A stretch of DNA of 64,000 bases from contig OX638352.1 of NCBI GenBank assembly GCA_951813545.1, positions 3,736,835 through 3,800,834 on the forward strand. The letters are read 5' to 3'. Below are positions 25,973 to 35,160 of the stretch, in pieces (within the stretch, counting starts at the first letter, position 1; the number at the start of each line of letters is the position of its first letter). The translations under genes and the position numbers were made by a program. Source of the DNA: an uncultured Poribacteria bacterium. GTDB taxonomy: Bacteria > Poribacteria > WGA-4E > WGA-3G. A model generated the notes under the pieces. It was not told the origin of the DNA. It worked only from the letters and a program-made list of their open reading frames with translations, and did no database searches.

Positions 25973-26911
25973 CTATTGAGCACGCAAGGCTTCAAGTTCG
26001 GTGCGAAAAGTTGGCATGTCATTGATTCTTACTGCACCAGTGGCGTTAATGATAGAGTCGTAAGCGATTGACCCTGCCCCTCCGACAAACAGGGCAACAT
26101 CTTCTTGAATTCCACGTCGAATTTTCCGTAATTCATTTGCTATATGTGGATCATCTATCGGGTAAACGATACTCAACCCGATCGCCTTTGCTTCATTTTG
26201 CGCTGCACACCCTATAATCTCTTCAGCTGGCAAGTTGGGACCGAGGTAGGTAACTTTCCACCCTTGCGACGCTGCAGTGGTTCCCGCAATTAATGCGCCG
26301 ATTTCGTGGAGTTGACCCCGCGGTGTCGCGACCACTAAGTTTGGCATTGAGGCAGATACATCAGCTCCTTGGCAGATATTGCCCAACAGTGTCCGGACAA
26401 CTGCTGTGGCAAGATGTTCGTGGGCAATCCGCAAAGTTCCTGCCTTCCACTGTTCACCAATTTCCTGCATCAGGGGTGCGATCAACTTTTCGAGGAAAAC
26501 AGGCTGGCTGAAAGCGGCTGATGCAGCGAAGAGTGTTGACTCAAGTGCTTGCGCCTCAAACTGCTTAACCGCTGCGATGCACGAAGCGATGTAAAAACGA
26601 ACGGATGTTTCTTGTGAGACAACCTCTTTCGCGATTGCAGGAGACTGGGCAATCGTGCCTTCCGTTCCAATGCGTTCCAGAAGTTCTTCGGTCGGTAAAT
26701 TTGCTATGCATCCAATGCTATGCCCTGCCTCAGTCGCCAGACGAAGCAATGTGAGCCGCGATATATCCGCATCGGAATAGAGACGACGATTCGTTGCGGT
26801 TCGCAGCGGCGTGACCACATCATATCGGTTTTCCCATGCCCGAATGGTAAATTGTGTTAATCCTGTCTGAATGGCAACGGTTTTAATACCGTGTTTGTGT
26901 TGATCTGTCAT
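25973..26911 (-). CDS. carH: CarH/LitR-type B12-dependent photoreceptor repressor
   Basis: A 312-residue protein of the MerR type with a cobalamin-binding half. Residues about 8-75 form the MerR winged helix (LTQFTIRAWENRY, RRLYSDADISRL). Residues about 95-180 form the four-helix bundle and 185-305 the B12-binding Rossmann fold. The CarH signature is complete: W155-x9-E165-H166 and the axial-ligand His202 in RGQLHEIG. In Thermus and Myxococcus, CarH with adenosylcobalamin binds DNA as a tetramer in the dark, and light breaks it. The gene is divergent from the carotenoid operon and shares a 318-bp control region with it, so repression of that operon in the dark is the expected role. Confidence 0.93.
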   Translation of the reverse strand: MTDQHKHGIKTVAIQTGLTQFTIRAWENRYDVVTPLRTATNRRLYSDADISRLTLLRLATEAGHSIGCIANLPTEELLERIGTEGTIAQSPAIAKEVVSQETSVRFYIASCIAAVKQFEAQALESTLFAASAAFSQPVFLEKLIAPLMQEIGEQWKAGTLRIAHEHLATAVVRTLLGNICQGADVSASMPNLVVATPRGQLHEIGALIAGTTAASQGWKVTYLGPNLPAEEIIGCAAQNEAKAIGLSIVYPIDDPHIANELRKIRRGIQEDVALFVGGAGSIAYDSIINATGAVRINDMPTFRTELEALRAQ

Positions 26912-26949
26912 CAGCCTCTTCCTTTTTTCCGCTTGTTATCTTACGATTT

Positions 26950-26978
26950 AGTATAACATTATATATGCTATTTGTCAA
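26950..26978 (-). promoter_or_regulatory. Promoter of carH
   Basis: On the minus strand TTGACA (26978-26973) and TATACT (26955-26950) have a 17-bp spacer, about 32 bp upstream of the ATG. A second GACA (in TTAGACA) lies 12 bp upstream of the one in the -35 box and may be part of a CarH site. Confidence 0.85.
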
Positions 26979-27131
26979 TAATTTTGTCTAAATTTTAAAA
27001 TTAAGACGGAGGAGAAATCTTAATTTCCTTTCGATCTGATTATCTGTGATAGGTATTCGTTGCGTAATTTTGTGCTATTTCCCTACATAATTTCTATACA
27101 AAATTTGATTAACGATAGTATAAATTTTTTC

Positions 27132-27160
27132 TTGACATAATATAGACAATATGTAATAAT
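27132..27160 (+). promoter_or_regulatory. Promoter and candidate CarH operator of the carotenoid operon
   Basis: TTGACA (27132-27137) and AATAAT (27155-27160) with a 17-bp spacer, 70 nt before idi. Two copies of GACA (TTGACATAATA and TAGACAATATG) follow each other at an 11-bp step. Tandem 11-bp half-sites are what CarH of Thermus recognises (TxTACA type); the match is partial. The remaining part of the 318-base intergenic stretch 26912-27229 is AT-rich with no gene. Confidence 0.65.
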
Positions 27161-27229
27161 AATGTACATGGAGATTTACGCCCTAATTTAACTTGAGAAA
27201 TTATACCGATACGAAGGAAATGAATATCA

Positions 27230-27769
27230 ATGATACAAGAGCATGTCATACTCGTAGATCATACGGGCAGAGAAATCGGCACGCAAGAAAAGCTGCAAGC
27301 ACACCGTGAGGGTAAATTACACAGTGCATTTTCGATCTTTGTCTTTAACACCGTAGGTGAATTATTGCTTCAGAGACGGGCATGGACAAAATACCACTCC
27401 GGTGGACTGTGGACGAATACGTGCTGTAGTCATCCACGTCCGGGCGAAAGTTATTATCGCGCAGCGAGGCGACGACTCAATGAGGAAATGGGTTTCGATT
27501 GTGAATTGACTGGGCTTTTTAGTTTTATTTATCATACGCAACTCGACAATAGCCTATTTGAACACGAACTGGATCACGTCTTTGTTGGGCACTATAACGG
27601 TCAACCTACTCCGAATCCGAACGAAGTTGATGATTGGAAGTGGATGAACATAAACGTGTTGAAGCAGGATGTTCGGGAGAATCCGGAAAATTACACGTAC
27701 TGGTTCAAACTGACGTTAGATCGTGTCGTTAAACAGTCCGAGAAAATCAGTTTTTGTGATGAAACTTAA
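27230..27769 (+). CDS. idi: Isopentenyl-diphosphate delta-isomerase, type I
   Basis: A 179-residue Nudix-fold enzyme that interconverts IPP and DMAPP, supplying the isoprenoid precursors for carotenoids. The catalytic Cys is in WTNTCCSHP and the Nudix-like helix in GESYYRAARRRLNEEMGF. The metal-binding Glu/His set is typical of type I (LFEHELDHVF). It is the first gene of the operon divergent from carH. The next gene overlaps its end by 11 nt. No GGPP synthase gene is in the window, so the C20 precursor must come from elsewhere. Confidence 0.95.
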   Translation: MIQEHVILVDHTGREIGTQEKLQAHREGKLHSAFSIFVFNTVGELLLQRRAWTKYHSGGLWTNTCCSHPRPGESYYRAARRRLNEEMGFDCELTGLFSFIYHTQLDNSLFEHELDHVFVGHYNGQPTPNPNEVDDWKWMNINVLKQDVRENPENYTYWFKLTLDRVVKQSEKISFCDET

Positions 27770-28322
27770 CCGATGTGTTTATGTCAATTTAATATTCGTA
27801 TTGCTTTTCTCGTTGCGAGTTGACGGTGCTGCATCTAACAAGTCAGTGGAAGAAATGTTGGAAGTTGCACGAAAGCAATTCTATGCAGCGATCGAAAATG
27901 AAAAGTGGATTGAGCCGACAATTGAGTTGTTTGAACGGATTGGGCAAGTGGAACCAGAGTATGCTGGACGTACACAGGTCTACATCGGTGCACTTGTTGC
28001 CCTCAAGGGTAAGCATGCGTTTTTCCCGCACACCAAACTCAAGTGGACGAAGCGCGGTTTAGCAATCATGGATGATGGCTTAAAGAAAGCACCAGCAGAC
28101 ATTGAAGCACTGTTCATTCACGGAACAACTTGTTATTACTTGCCGTTCTTCTTTAAACGTGGTGATGATGCGCAGCGCGATTTCAGGAAAATTATAAAAT
28201 TGATGCCACAGCAGGTGGATACCTATGACCTTAAGTTAATCAAAAATGTCGTTGTGTTCTTACTTGAAAATGTGAAGCTGACGGATGATGAGAAAACATA
28301 TCTCCACACACTTTTTAAATAA
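27759..28322 (+). CDS. Exported TPR-like protein of unknown function in the carotenoid operon
   Basis: A 187-residue protein starting at an ATG that overlaps the end of idi (ATGAAACTTAA). A signal peptide is clear (CVYVNLIFVLLFSLRVDGAA). The mature part is helical with TPR-like pairs: VEEMLEVARKQFYAAIENEK, PTIELFERIGQVEPEYAGRT and later DAQRDFRKIIKLMPQQVDTY. I do not recognise a named family. Its place between idi and the lycopene cyclase and its coupled start imply co-expression with the pathway. It could be a scaffold for periplasmic or membrane carotenoid handling, which is speculation. Confidence 0.7.
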   Translation: MKLNRCVYVNLIFVLLFSLRVDGAASNKSVEEMLEVARKQFYAAIENEKWIEPTIELFERIGQVEPEYAGRTQVYIGALVALKGKHAFFPHTKLKWTKRGLAIMDDGLKKAPADIEALFIHGTTCYYLPFFFKRGDDAQRDFRKIIKLMPQQVDTYDLKLIKNVVVFLLENVKLTDDEKTYLHTLFK

Positions 28323-28467
28323 CTGGCCTCTGGGCATCGTTCCACTTCGTTTCACGATGGTTTATGGTCAATTTCAATAGGGTCTGTTGCCAAAACGCTA
28401 TTTGAAACTATCGGAAACCACCGCGTAATGAAATGGAGCGGTGTCCAAGTGCCGAATCATTTAAAAA

Positions 28468-29151
28468 ATGAAATTTGAATATCTTCTGTTTAATCTTGTT
28501 GTTATTATCGGACCTGTTGTATCCCAATTCAGTCGTCAGATTAGACACGTTTCACACTGGCGATTGAAACTACTCGTGAGTGGAATTGTCATGATTCCGT
28601 ATATTATATGGGATGCCATTGTTACTGGTTCGCATTGGTGGTTCAACGAGGCGTATACACTCGATTTTCGATTGTTAGGTTTGCCGATTGGGGAGTGGCT
28701 CTTTTTTCTTACCGTTCCATTTGGATGTTTGTTGGTATGGGAGACACTACCGCATGGCGATAGTTGGTTAGTCCAGTTGAAATTCCTTCGGTACATCAGA
28801 GCGGTTTTATATGCTATACTACCGACCAGTGTATGGATTTTCAGTACGGGTAGGCAGTACACCGGACTGGTTCTATTGTGCTTAGGACTCATTGGAATAG
28901 CAGATATGTTATTGAACGTTAATCTACTTCTACAACCGAAGACATATCTCTATCTGGCAATTGTCACTGGTTTGATTTTGGTGTTCAACGGTTACCTCAC
29001 AGCGCGACCGATTGTTTTGTATGGCGAGGCGTATCAGAGTGGTTACCGAATTTTGACGATCCCTATTGAGGATTTTGGATACGGGTTCACACTGATGCTC
29101 TTTAACACCTTACTTTATGAAAAATTGAAGGCGGTTTGGCATGAAAAATAA
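28468..29151 (+). CDS. crtYcd: Lycopene cyclase, CrtYcd-type (fused heterodimer domains)
   Basis: A 227-residue integral membrane protein with about six to seven helices. It carries two copies of the lycopene-cyclase domain (CarR type): the first with WDAIVTGSHWWFNEAYTLDF and LPIGEWLFF, the second with LYGEAYQSGYRILTIPIEDF and GYGF. The PIEDF motif with its acidic pair is characteristic. Actinobacteria and Myxococcus carry the two halves as separate crtYc and crtYd genes; the fusion occurs in archaea and some bacteria. With one open end left for CruF, gamma-carotene-type monocyclic products are expected. Its 3' end overlaps the next gene by 11 nt. Confidence 0.9.
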   Translation: MKFEYLLFNLVVIIGPVVSQFSRQIRHVSHWRLKLLVSGIVMIPYIIWDAIVTGSHWWFNEAYTLDFRLLGLPIGEWLFFLTVPFGCLLVWETLPHGDSWLVQLKFLRYIRAVLYAILPTSVWIFSTGRQYTGLVLLCLGLIGIADMLLNVNLLLQPKTYLYLAIVTGLILVFNGYLTARPIVLYGEAYQSGYRILTIPIEDFGYGFTLMLFNTLLYEKLKAVWHEK

Positions 29152-30634
29152 AGGGGTGGCAATTATCGGTGGTGGACTTGGAGCACTAAGTGGTGCGATT
29201 CGACTCGCGCGATTAGGATTTTCTGTTCAGTTGTTTGAGAAGAATGAAAAAATCGGTGGTAAGGTAAACGAAGTCGCTTTAGGAGGCTACCGATTTGATA
29301 CTGGAGCGTCTCTATTGACAATGCCATCTGTGATTGATGAACTGTTCGATTTTGCTGGTTTTAACCGGTCAGATTATCTCGATTTCGTGCCGATTGACCC
29401 GATATGCCGATACTTCTTTTCAGATGGCTCAGTGATGGATGCAAGTGCCGACAAAGCGAAGATGAAAAACGCTATCGCACAGCTATCAACTGATGACGTG
29501 GAAGCGTATGAACGGTTCTTAAAATACGCAGAACGTATTCACGACGTAACAGCCGAAATCTTTATGTTTACACCGATCCATGAGTTCAAGAAACTCATAA
29601 AACCTCGGCATTTTCAGACACTTTTCAGGCTTCATCAAATTGATCCGTTTCGGACTGTGCACCAAAGTGTCTCCCGTTTTTTCTCCGATCCGCGCCTCAT
29701 TCAACTGTTCGATCGCTACGCCACTTACAACGGTTCAGATCCGTTTCAAGCACCCGCAACCCTTAACATAATTCCGTATATCGAATATGGGTTAGGAGGG
29801 TACTACATCAAAGGGGGTATATATCGTTTGATTGACGTGTTGGAATCGGTAGCATGTGGGTTAGGGGTTCGGATTCAGACATCAGCAAAAGTTGAGAAAA
29901 TCTGTCACGATGGTAAGCGAGTCAGTGGTGTGCAAGTTAATGGTGAAAAAGTCGAAACGGATTATGTACTGTGTGGTGCAGACGCAGTCGTAGCACATGA
30001 TGAATTGATTGATGGGTATCAACATCGATCCAAGAAACTAAATCGGTTGGAGCCGTCGTTGTCAGGAATGGTGTTCCTGTGGGGTGTTAGTGCCAAACAC
30101 CAGAAGTTAGCGCACCATAATATTATCTTCTCCGGCGACTACGATGCGGAATTTAAGCAGATTTTTAAACACCAGCAAGTACCAGATGATCCGACTATCT
30201 ATATCGCTATATCGAATAAAACGGATGTAGGACATGCCCCGGCTGATGGCGAAAATTGGTTCGTGTTGTTGAACATGCCGTATTTGGCACCCGGACAGAT
30301 ATGGGAAAAAGAGAAAGTTCGGATGCGATCCGTTGTTCTGAATAAATTAAAGCAAATTGGTCTTGACATCGCGGATCGAATTGAAGTGGAGCAGGTTTAC
30401 ACACCGGAGGATTTTTCTGAACTTTATGCCAGCAATCAGGGGAGCATTTACGGTATATCGTCAAATAGCAGAACGACTGCGTTCAAGCGTCTACCGAACC
30501 GCAGTCGTGTCTTGGAAAGGCTTTATTTCGCAGGAGGTTCGGTGCATCCGGGAGGCGGGATTCCATTGGTGATATTATCTGGAAAAATGGCAGCAACGTT
30601 GATTGCGGAGGATCACGCATCGAAGGACTTTTAA
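29141..30634 (+). CDS. crtD: Carotenoid desaturase, CrtI family (CrtD-like)
   Basis: A 497-residue FAD-dependent enzyme. The dinucleotide site GVAIIGGGLGALSGAIRLAR is N-terminal, and LFFAGGSVHPGGGIPLVILS-like sequence closes the protein (YFAGGSVHPGGGIP). It is one of two CrtI-family proteins in the operon, only distantly similar to the one at 30936-32429. That one has the stronger phytoene-desaturase features. With CruF present, a 3',4'-desaturase acting on the hydroxylated end (CrtD role) is the likely job. A second phytoene/carotene desaturase, as in the CrtIa/CrtIb pair of Myxococcus, is the alternative. The start overlaps crtYcd. Confidence 0.82.
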   Translation: MKNKGVAIIGGGLGALSGAIRLARLGFSVQLFEKNEKIGGKVNEVALGGYRFDTGASLLTMPSVIDELFDFAGFNRSDYLDFVPIDPICRYFFSDGSVMDASADKAKMKNAIAQLSTDDVEAYERFLKYAERIHDVTAEIFMFTPIHEFKKLIKPRHFQTLFRLHQIDPFRTVHQSVSRFFSDPRLIQLFDRYATYNGSDPFQAPATLNIIPYIEYGLGGYYIKGGIYRLIDVLESVACGLGVRIQTSAKVEKICHDGKRVSGVQVNGEKVETDYVLCGADAVVAHDELIDGYQHRSKKLNRLEPSLSGMVFLWGVSAKHQKLAHHNIIFSGDYDAEFKQIFKHQQVPDDPTIYIAISNKTDVGHAPADGENWFVLLNMPYLAPGQIWEKEKVRMRSVVLNKLKQIGLDIADRIEVEQVYTPEDFSELYASNQGSIYGISSNSRTTAFKRLPNRSRVLERLYFAGGSVHPGGGIPLVILSGKMAATLIAEDHASKDF

Positions 30635-30716
30635 TTATGGACTCCTGGGCTACGCTTACGCGCAGATTTCTGGGAAAAAATAAAATGTCTTGTAGTATAA
30701 ACTGTTAGTTTGTGTG

Positions 30717-30831
30717 ATACCATTTCTATAAAATAACATACCTTTTAAGAAATAGCTGGTTCGTAGTCGCGCAATTTATTGCGCCTCGGACATTCTAATT
30801 CGAAAGGGAAATTCATTTATAGAATTGGTAT
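30717..30831. repeat. MITE-like element with 16-bp inverted ends (115 bp)
   Basis: ATACCATTTCTATAAA (30717-30732) and TTTATAGAATTGGTAT (30816-30831) are inverted repeats with one mismatch. In the middle is a perfect hairpin GCGCAA-TTTA-TTGCGC. It sits in the 301-base gap 30635-30935 between the two desaturase genes; nothing else is seen there. Confidence 0.8.
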
Positions 30832-30935
30832 GAGGTTAACGAAGCCGTAGCCTGCAACAACGGCGCAGGCGGATATACGGAAATGAACGTTATCGATCCA
30901 ACCTACCTCAACGAACCGCAAGGTATAATTAAAAT

Positions 30936-32429
30936 ATGAAACGGAAAATTGTCATCATCGGTTCAGGATTTGGCGGACTCGCAGCAGCGATTCGACTGCA
31001 AGCGCAAGGCATGCAAGTCACGCTTCTGGAGAAGAATGCGAAAGTTGGTGGACACGCGTATCAACTTGTTAAAAACGGCTACACTTTCGATATGGGACCC
31101 TCAATTATCACCGCGCCTGATTTGATCCAACGTGTGTTTGCGTCTGCTGATACGCGGATGGAAGATTACCTTGATTTGGTAAAACTCGACCCATTTTATC
31201 GTATCTACTTCCATGACGGTACATCTCTCGATTATACGGACAATGGCGAACAGATGAAACGACAGATGGCGCGATTCAGTGCGAAAGATGCTGATAACTA
31301 TGATCGCTTCATGGCACATACACGTCAACTTTACGATGCTGTCATCACGGACGGATTAGGTGCAACCGCCTTTGATTTACCGACGATGCTCGGCTTTCTG
31401 CCGCGTGCTTTACGGCTTCAAGCATTGATGCCTGCTTATGATTTCGTTAAGAGGTATTTTGAGGACCCGCGCCACCGTTTCACCTTCTCATTTCACCCGT
31501 TGTTCATCGGCGGCAATCCGTTCCGGGCACCAGCGGTTTACCTCATGATTCCGTTTCTTGAAAAAGTTGGGGGTGTCTGGTTCTGCAGGGGTGGCATGTA
31601 TAGCCTCGTACATGCGTTAGAAGACGTGTTCAAGCAGCTCGGTGGTGTCGTCGAAACCGATACAGAAGTTGAACGGATCGTTGTTGAAAATCGGCGTGCA
31701 AAGGGTGTTATTGCGAACGGACAATTTTACGAAGCAGATGGCGTTATTTCCAACGCCGATCTGGCACACACCTATGGCGAACTTATTAATTCTGAACATC
31801 GTAGGAAATGGTCTGACAAGAAACTCAGAAAGACCCAATATTCGATGAGTGCCTTCCTGCTGTATCTTGGTGTTCGTAAAAAATATCCGCAACTGAAGCA
31901 CCATACGCTCATTCTTTCTGAAAGATATAAAGGGTTGATAGATGATATTTTTGACAATAAAGTGCTTCCAGACGATTTTTCAATGTATCTCCATATTCCA
32001 TCGCAAACCGATCCATCAATGGCACCGAGAGGCTGTGAGAGTATGTACGTCCTGATTCCGGTGCCGAATTTGGAGGGCGGTGTCAACTGGAAAAAGACAA
32101 AGGCAGCGTATACGGACAGGGTGTTGACGTTCTTGGAAAACGACTTTGGGTTGGCAGACCTAAAGCGTTCGATTGAAGTGCTTGAAACGTTTACACCTTC
32201 AGATTTCAAACAGAAACGGAATAACCATCTCGGTAGTGCATGGGGCGTTGAGCCAAAACTGACACAGACAGCGTATTTTCGACCCCACAACCGAAGTGAA
32301 GATATACAGAAACTATACTTTGTCGGCGCAAGTACGCATCCGGGTGCGGGCGTACCGGGTGTTCTACTGACAGCAGAAACGACGGTCAAGCTTGTCGTCA
32401 AGGATTTAAATGCGGAGGATTTATCATGA
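30936..32429 (+). CDS. crtI: Phytoene desaturase
   Basis: A 497-residue FAD-dependent CrtI. N-terminal KIVIIGSGFGGLAAAIRLQA and EKNAKVGGHAY form the nucleotide site. GYTFDMGPSIITAPDLIQRV is the conserved substrate-side motif, and YFVGASTHPGAGVPGVLLTA is the C-terminal bacterial-type phytoene dehydrogenase signature. It converts phytoene to lycopene or a related acyclic product at the membrane. Its stop overlaps the crtB start by 4 nt. A 301-bp gap with a MITE-like element separates it from the desaturase before it. Confidence 0.94.
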   Translation: MKRKIVIIGSGFGGLAAAIRLQAQGMQVTLLEKNAKVGGHAYQLVKNGYTFDMGPSIITAPDLIQRVFASADTRMEDYLDLVKLDPFYRIYFHDGTSLDYTDNGEQMKRQMARFSAKDADNYDRFMAHTRQLYDAVITDGLGATAFDLPTMLGFLPRALRLQALMPAYDFVKRYFEDPRHRFTFSFHPLFIGGNPFRAPAVYLMIPFLEKVGGVWFCRGGMYSLVHALEDVFKQLGGVVETDTEVERIVVENRRAKGVIANGQFYEADGVISNADLAHTYGELINSEHRRKWSDKKLRKTQYSMSAFLLYLGVRKKYPQLKHHTLILSERYKGLIDDIFDNKVLPDDFSMYLHIPSQTDPSMAPRGCESMYVLIPVPNLEGGVNWKKTKAAYTDRVLTFLENDFGLADLKRSIEVLETFTPSDFKQKRNNHLGSAWGVEPKLTQTAYFRPHNRSEDIQKLYFVGASTHPGAGVPGVLLTAETTVKLVVKDLNAEDLS

Positions 32430-33355
32430 AGAATTTGTGGAAAGCAGAAGAGAATCGAGATGCATTTGAGTATGCTCGCAGGGTAACCGCCCACTATTCA
32501 AAAAGTTTTTATTTTTCAGCAAGGATGCTGCCCAGAGAACAGCGTTGGGCGACATTCGCACTATACGGTTTCTGTCGACACTGCGACAATCTGATTGATA
32601 CGCCGCGTCAACGGACTGAAGCAGAAATCCTCAGAGAGGTTCAACTCTTGACAGAAGAATTACAGATTGCTTACAATACAGGTGAATCTCAACATCCAAT
32701 TATTCGTACGTTTATTCTCGTTGCCAAGGCGTATAGTATTCCTATTGCATATCCACTTGATCTGCTCAAGGGAGTTGCCATGGATGTTCGGCAGACGCGG
32801 TATAAAACGTTCGATGAACTCTCGCTTTTCTGTTATCGGGTTGCTGCCGTTGTAGGACTGATGATGACCCATGTACTCGGCTATAAGGACGAACGTGCCT
32901 TTGGTTACGCAAAGCAACTCGGTATCGCCATGCAACTAACCAATATTCTGCGGGATATAAAAGAGGATAAAGAGATGGGCCGGCTTTATATACCACAAAC
33001 GGATTTGGCACAGTTCGGCGTAACGGAACAAGACATTTTCAACGAAAAAATGACCCCGCAATTACGAACACTGATGAAATTCCAAGTCGAACGCGCTGAT
33101 CAATACTATACTGAAGCAATGCCTGGCATCTCCTTACTCAAAACGGAATCGCAGTACGCGATCTATTCAGCGGCTAAAATTTACCGTGGTATTTTAAGAA
33201 AAATCGAAGAGTGCGACTACAACCCGTTTTTAAGTCGGGTCTTTGTACCGTCAACTCAGAAAATCAAAATTTTACTACACGAGAGACTCCGGACAAAAGT
33301 CCTATCGGCACAAGAGAAACTGTTTCCAGCCCACTCCGGAATAATAAATAAATGA
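32426..33355 (+). CDS. crtB: Phytoene synthase
   Basis: A 309-residue squalene/phytoene-synthase family protein that condenses two GGPP into phytoene. The first aspartate-rich region is in FCRHCDNLIDTPRQ. The second is TNILRDIKEDKEMGRLYIPQ, with the typical signature A-Y-x-x-x-G-I-x-x-Q replaced by FGYAKQLGIAMQLTNILRDI. Start and stop both overlap their neighbours by 4 nt (ATGA), so crtI, crtB and the acyltransferase are tightly coupled. Confidence 0.94.
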   Translation: MKNLWKAEENRDAFEYARRVTAHYSKSFYFSARMLPREQRWATFALYGFCRHCDNLIDTPRQRTEAEILREVQLLTEELQIAYNTGESQHPIIRTFILVAKAYSIPIAYPLDLLKGVAMDVRQTRYKTFDELSLFCYRVAAVVGLMMTHVLGYKDERAFGYAKQLGIAMQLTNILRDIKEDKEMGRLYIPQTDLAQFGVTEQDIFNEKMTPQLRTLMKFQVERADQYYTEAMPGISLLKTESQYAIYSAAKIYRGILRKIEECDYNPFLSRVFVPSTQKIKILLHERLRTKVLSAQEKLFPAHSGIINK

Positions 33356-34008
33356 TTCGTACACAGCACCGCCTCTGGGCGGACATCATCTTCCAACCGT
33401 ATCTGATGGGGCTGTTCAAGCGGAATTTTCACGAGATTCGGTTATTAGGAACGCTACCGGAAACATCTGACGATCTGCCGTTGCTACTACTGCCCAACCA
33501 CAGTACGTGGTGGGACGGATTCTTTGTCTATCTGCTCAACAAACGGATTTTTCGCCGCACAGCCTATCTGATGATGTTGGAGGCGCAGCTATCAAAATAC
33601 AAATTCTTTGCAAAAATAGGTGCTTATTCAATTGAACCGGAGAATCGACGTGGTGTCATCGAATCACTTGAATATACCGTCGAATTACTGCGCCGAAAGA
33701 TGGCACTCGTCGCTATTTTTCCGCAAGGACAACTGTTGCCGTGGCACACGCGCCCGCTCGACTATAAGCGCGGCGTTGAGTGGATCTTACGGGAATATGG
33801 AAAGCCCGTCACTGTGCTCCCCTTGGCAATTCGCACTGAGTTCCTCGGTGAAAAGCGTCCAAGTGTATTCTTTCTGTTTGGGGATATCCATTCGTTTGAC
33901 GCAGGAACATTTCGCGGAATGGACTGGCTCGAAAAGACTGAAATTGATTTGCTGGATGACTTGGCATTGCAAATACTTCGTCAGGAAGATGGAAAAAATT
34001 TGCTTTAA
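33352..34008 (+). CDS. PlsC-type acyltransferase, probable carotenoid-glycoside acyltransferase
   Basis: A 218-residue lysophosphatidate-acyltransferase-like protein. The catalytic H-x4-D is in LPNHSTWWDGFF. The second block, IFPQGQLLPW, takes the place of the usual FPEGT. A third block lies in GKPVTVLPLAIR. It is coupled to crtB by ATGA and is followed by a glycosyltransferase. In Salinibacter- and Chlorobium-type pathways an acyltransferase of this superfamily (CruD) esterifies the sugar on the carotenoid. That role is inferred here from context; a general phospholipid role is possible. Confidence 0.82.
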   Translation: MIRTQHRLWADIIFQPYLMGLFKRNFHEIRLLGTLPETSDDLPLLLLPNHSTWWDGFFVYLLNKRIFRRTAYLMMLEAQLSKYKFFAKIGAYSIEPENRRGVIESLEYTVELLRRKMALVAIFPQGQLLPWHTRPLDYKRGVEWILREYGKPVTVLPLAIRTEFLGEKRPSVFFLFGDIHSFDAGTFRGMDWLEKTEIDLLDDLALQILRQEDGKNLL

Positions 34009-34011
34009 TGG

Positions 34012-35160
34012 TTGCCGGTTAAAGGTACGGTAATAATATTGTTTGTATTGATATTTATCACCATTGGGTTGCTGGTGGTTGTCTTAGCGGTCACACTATT
34101 TAACGCTGTGACTGCCCCAATGCTCAAAAACGCAAGTGAATGCCGGAACCATCCACGCGTCTCGGTGTTGATTCCTGCTCGCAATGAGGAAGCCAATATA
34201 GGTGCTTGCCTTGAGGGATTTCTGGCGCAAAAGTACGACAATTTCGAGATTCGCGTTCTCGATGATCAGTCAACCGATCATACCGGAGTCATCATCAAAC
34301 AGTTTGACCAACGGCATCCTGAAGTTCAAGCGATTCGTGGTGAGTCGCTGCCGTCAGGCTGGATGGGAAAAAATTGGGCGTGCCACCAATTGAGTCAGCA
34401 TGCGGATGGAGAGATACTCATTTTCACCGATGCGGATAACCGTCCTGCACCGAACGCGATTGCGAATACCGTTGCCTACATGCAGAAATTGGAACTTGGA
34501 TTACTCTCGGCGTTCCCAGAGAAAGTGACAGTAACTTTAGGAGAAAAACTTATAGTGCCGGTGGTTGACATGTTCGTTTATGCTGGGCTTCCATTATGGC
34601 TTACGTACTTCAGTCGTTCGCCTTCGCTTGCTGCCGCGAGCGGCTTGTGGATCGCATTCACCCGTAAGGCTTATAAACAGATTGATGGTCATCAAGCGGT
34701 ATCAAATCAGATTGTTGAAGACGTTGAGTTAAGCCGATTGGCAAAAAAGAGAGGTATCAAGATCTTGACTTCGGCTGGCACTGGCGTGGTATGTTGTAGA
34801 ATGTATCATTCGTTTCGTGAGGTATGGAGTGGATTTTCCAAAAACCTTTTCGGGCTTGTCGGATACAAGGCAGTTCCGTTTTTTGTTCTAACGCTTGTTC
34901 TGTGGACGATGTGCGTCCTACCCTACATCACTGTCTGGTTCTCACCATTTATGGAACTGTCGCTTATTGCTATCTTTATGAACATCGCTATGCGGATGGT
35001 GCTGGCACTCAAATATAGGCACCCGTTCTTTACAAGCGTGATTCTGCATCCGTTTGGTGTACTGTTGACCTTACTGATTGGTATCAATTCGTTCTTTCAA
35101 GTCAAACGCGGTCGCCTGCAGTGGAAGGGACGGCAGATCAACATGCAGGTGAATGAGTAA
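34012..35160 (+). CDS. Family 2 glycosyltransferase, probable carotenoid glycosyltransferase
   Basis: A 382-residue membrane-anchored GT2. One helix lies at the N-terminus (VIILFVLIFITIGLLVVVLA), then the GT-A core: RVSVLIPARNEEANIGACL, VLDDQSTDHT, FTDADN (the DxD) and IVEDVELSRLAKKRG. About three helices follow from residue 290 on. It resembles CruC/CrtQ enzymes that glycosylate carotenoid hydroxyl or carboxyl groups. Coming just before cruF it probably glycosylates the 1'-hydroxyl that CruF creates. The start appears to be a TTG three bases after the previous stop; an upstream ATG at 34008 runs into a stop, so the start is not firm. Confidence 0.85.
   Translation: MPVKGTVIILFVLIFITIGLLVVVLAVTLFNAVTAPMLKNASECRNHPRVSVLIPARNEEANIGACLEGFLAQKYDNFEIRVLDDQSTDHTGVIIKQFDQRHPEVQAIRGESLPSGWMGKNWACHQLSQHADGEILIFTDADNRPAPNAIANTVAYMQKLELGLLSAFPEKVTVTLGEKLIVPVVDMFVYAGLPLWLTYFSRSPSLAAASGLWIAFTRKAYKQIDGHQAVSNQIVEDVELSRLAKKRGIKILTSAGTGVVCCRMYHSFREVWSGFSKNLFGLVGYKAVPFFVLTLVLWTMCVLPYITVWFSPFMELSLIAIFMNIAMRMVLALKYRHPFFTSVILHPFGVLLTLLIGINSFFQVKRGRLQWKGRQINMQVNE

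Noticed and set aside
26912..27229. Cobalamin riboswitch in the carH-idi gap
   Set aside because: No B12-box-like sequence; regulation is better explained by the CarH protein.
31772..32494. A 240-codon reading frame opposite crtI
   Set aside because: Antisense to a well-supported gene and without recognisable motifs.
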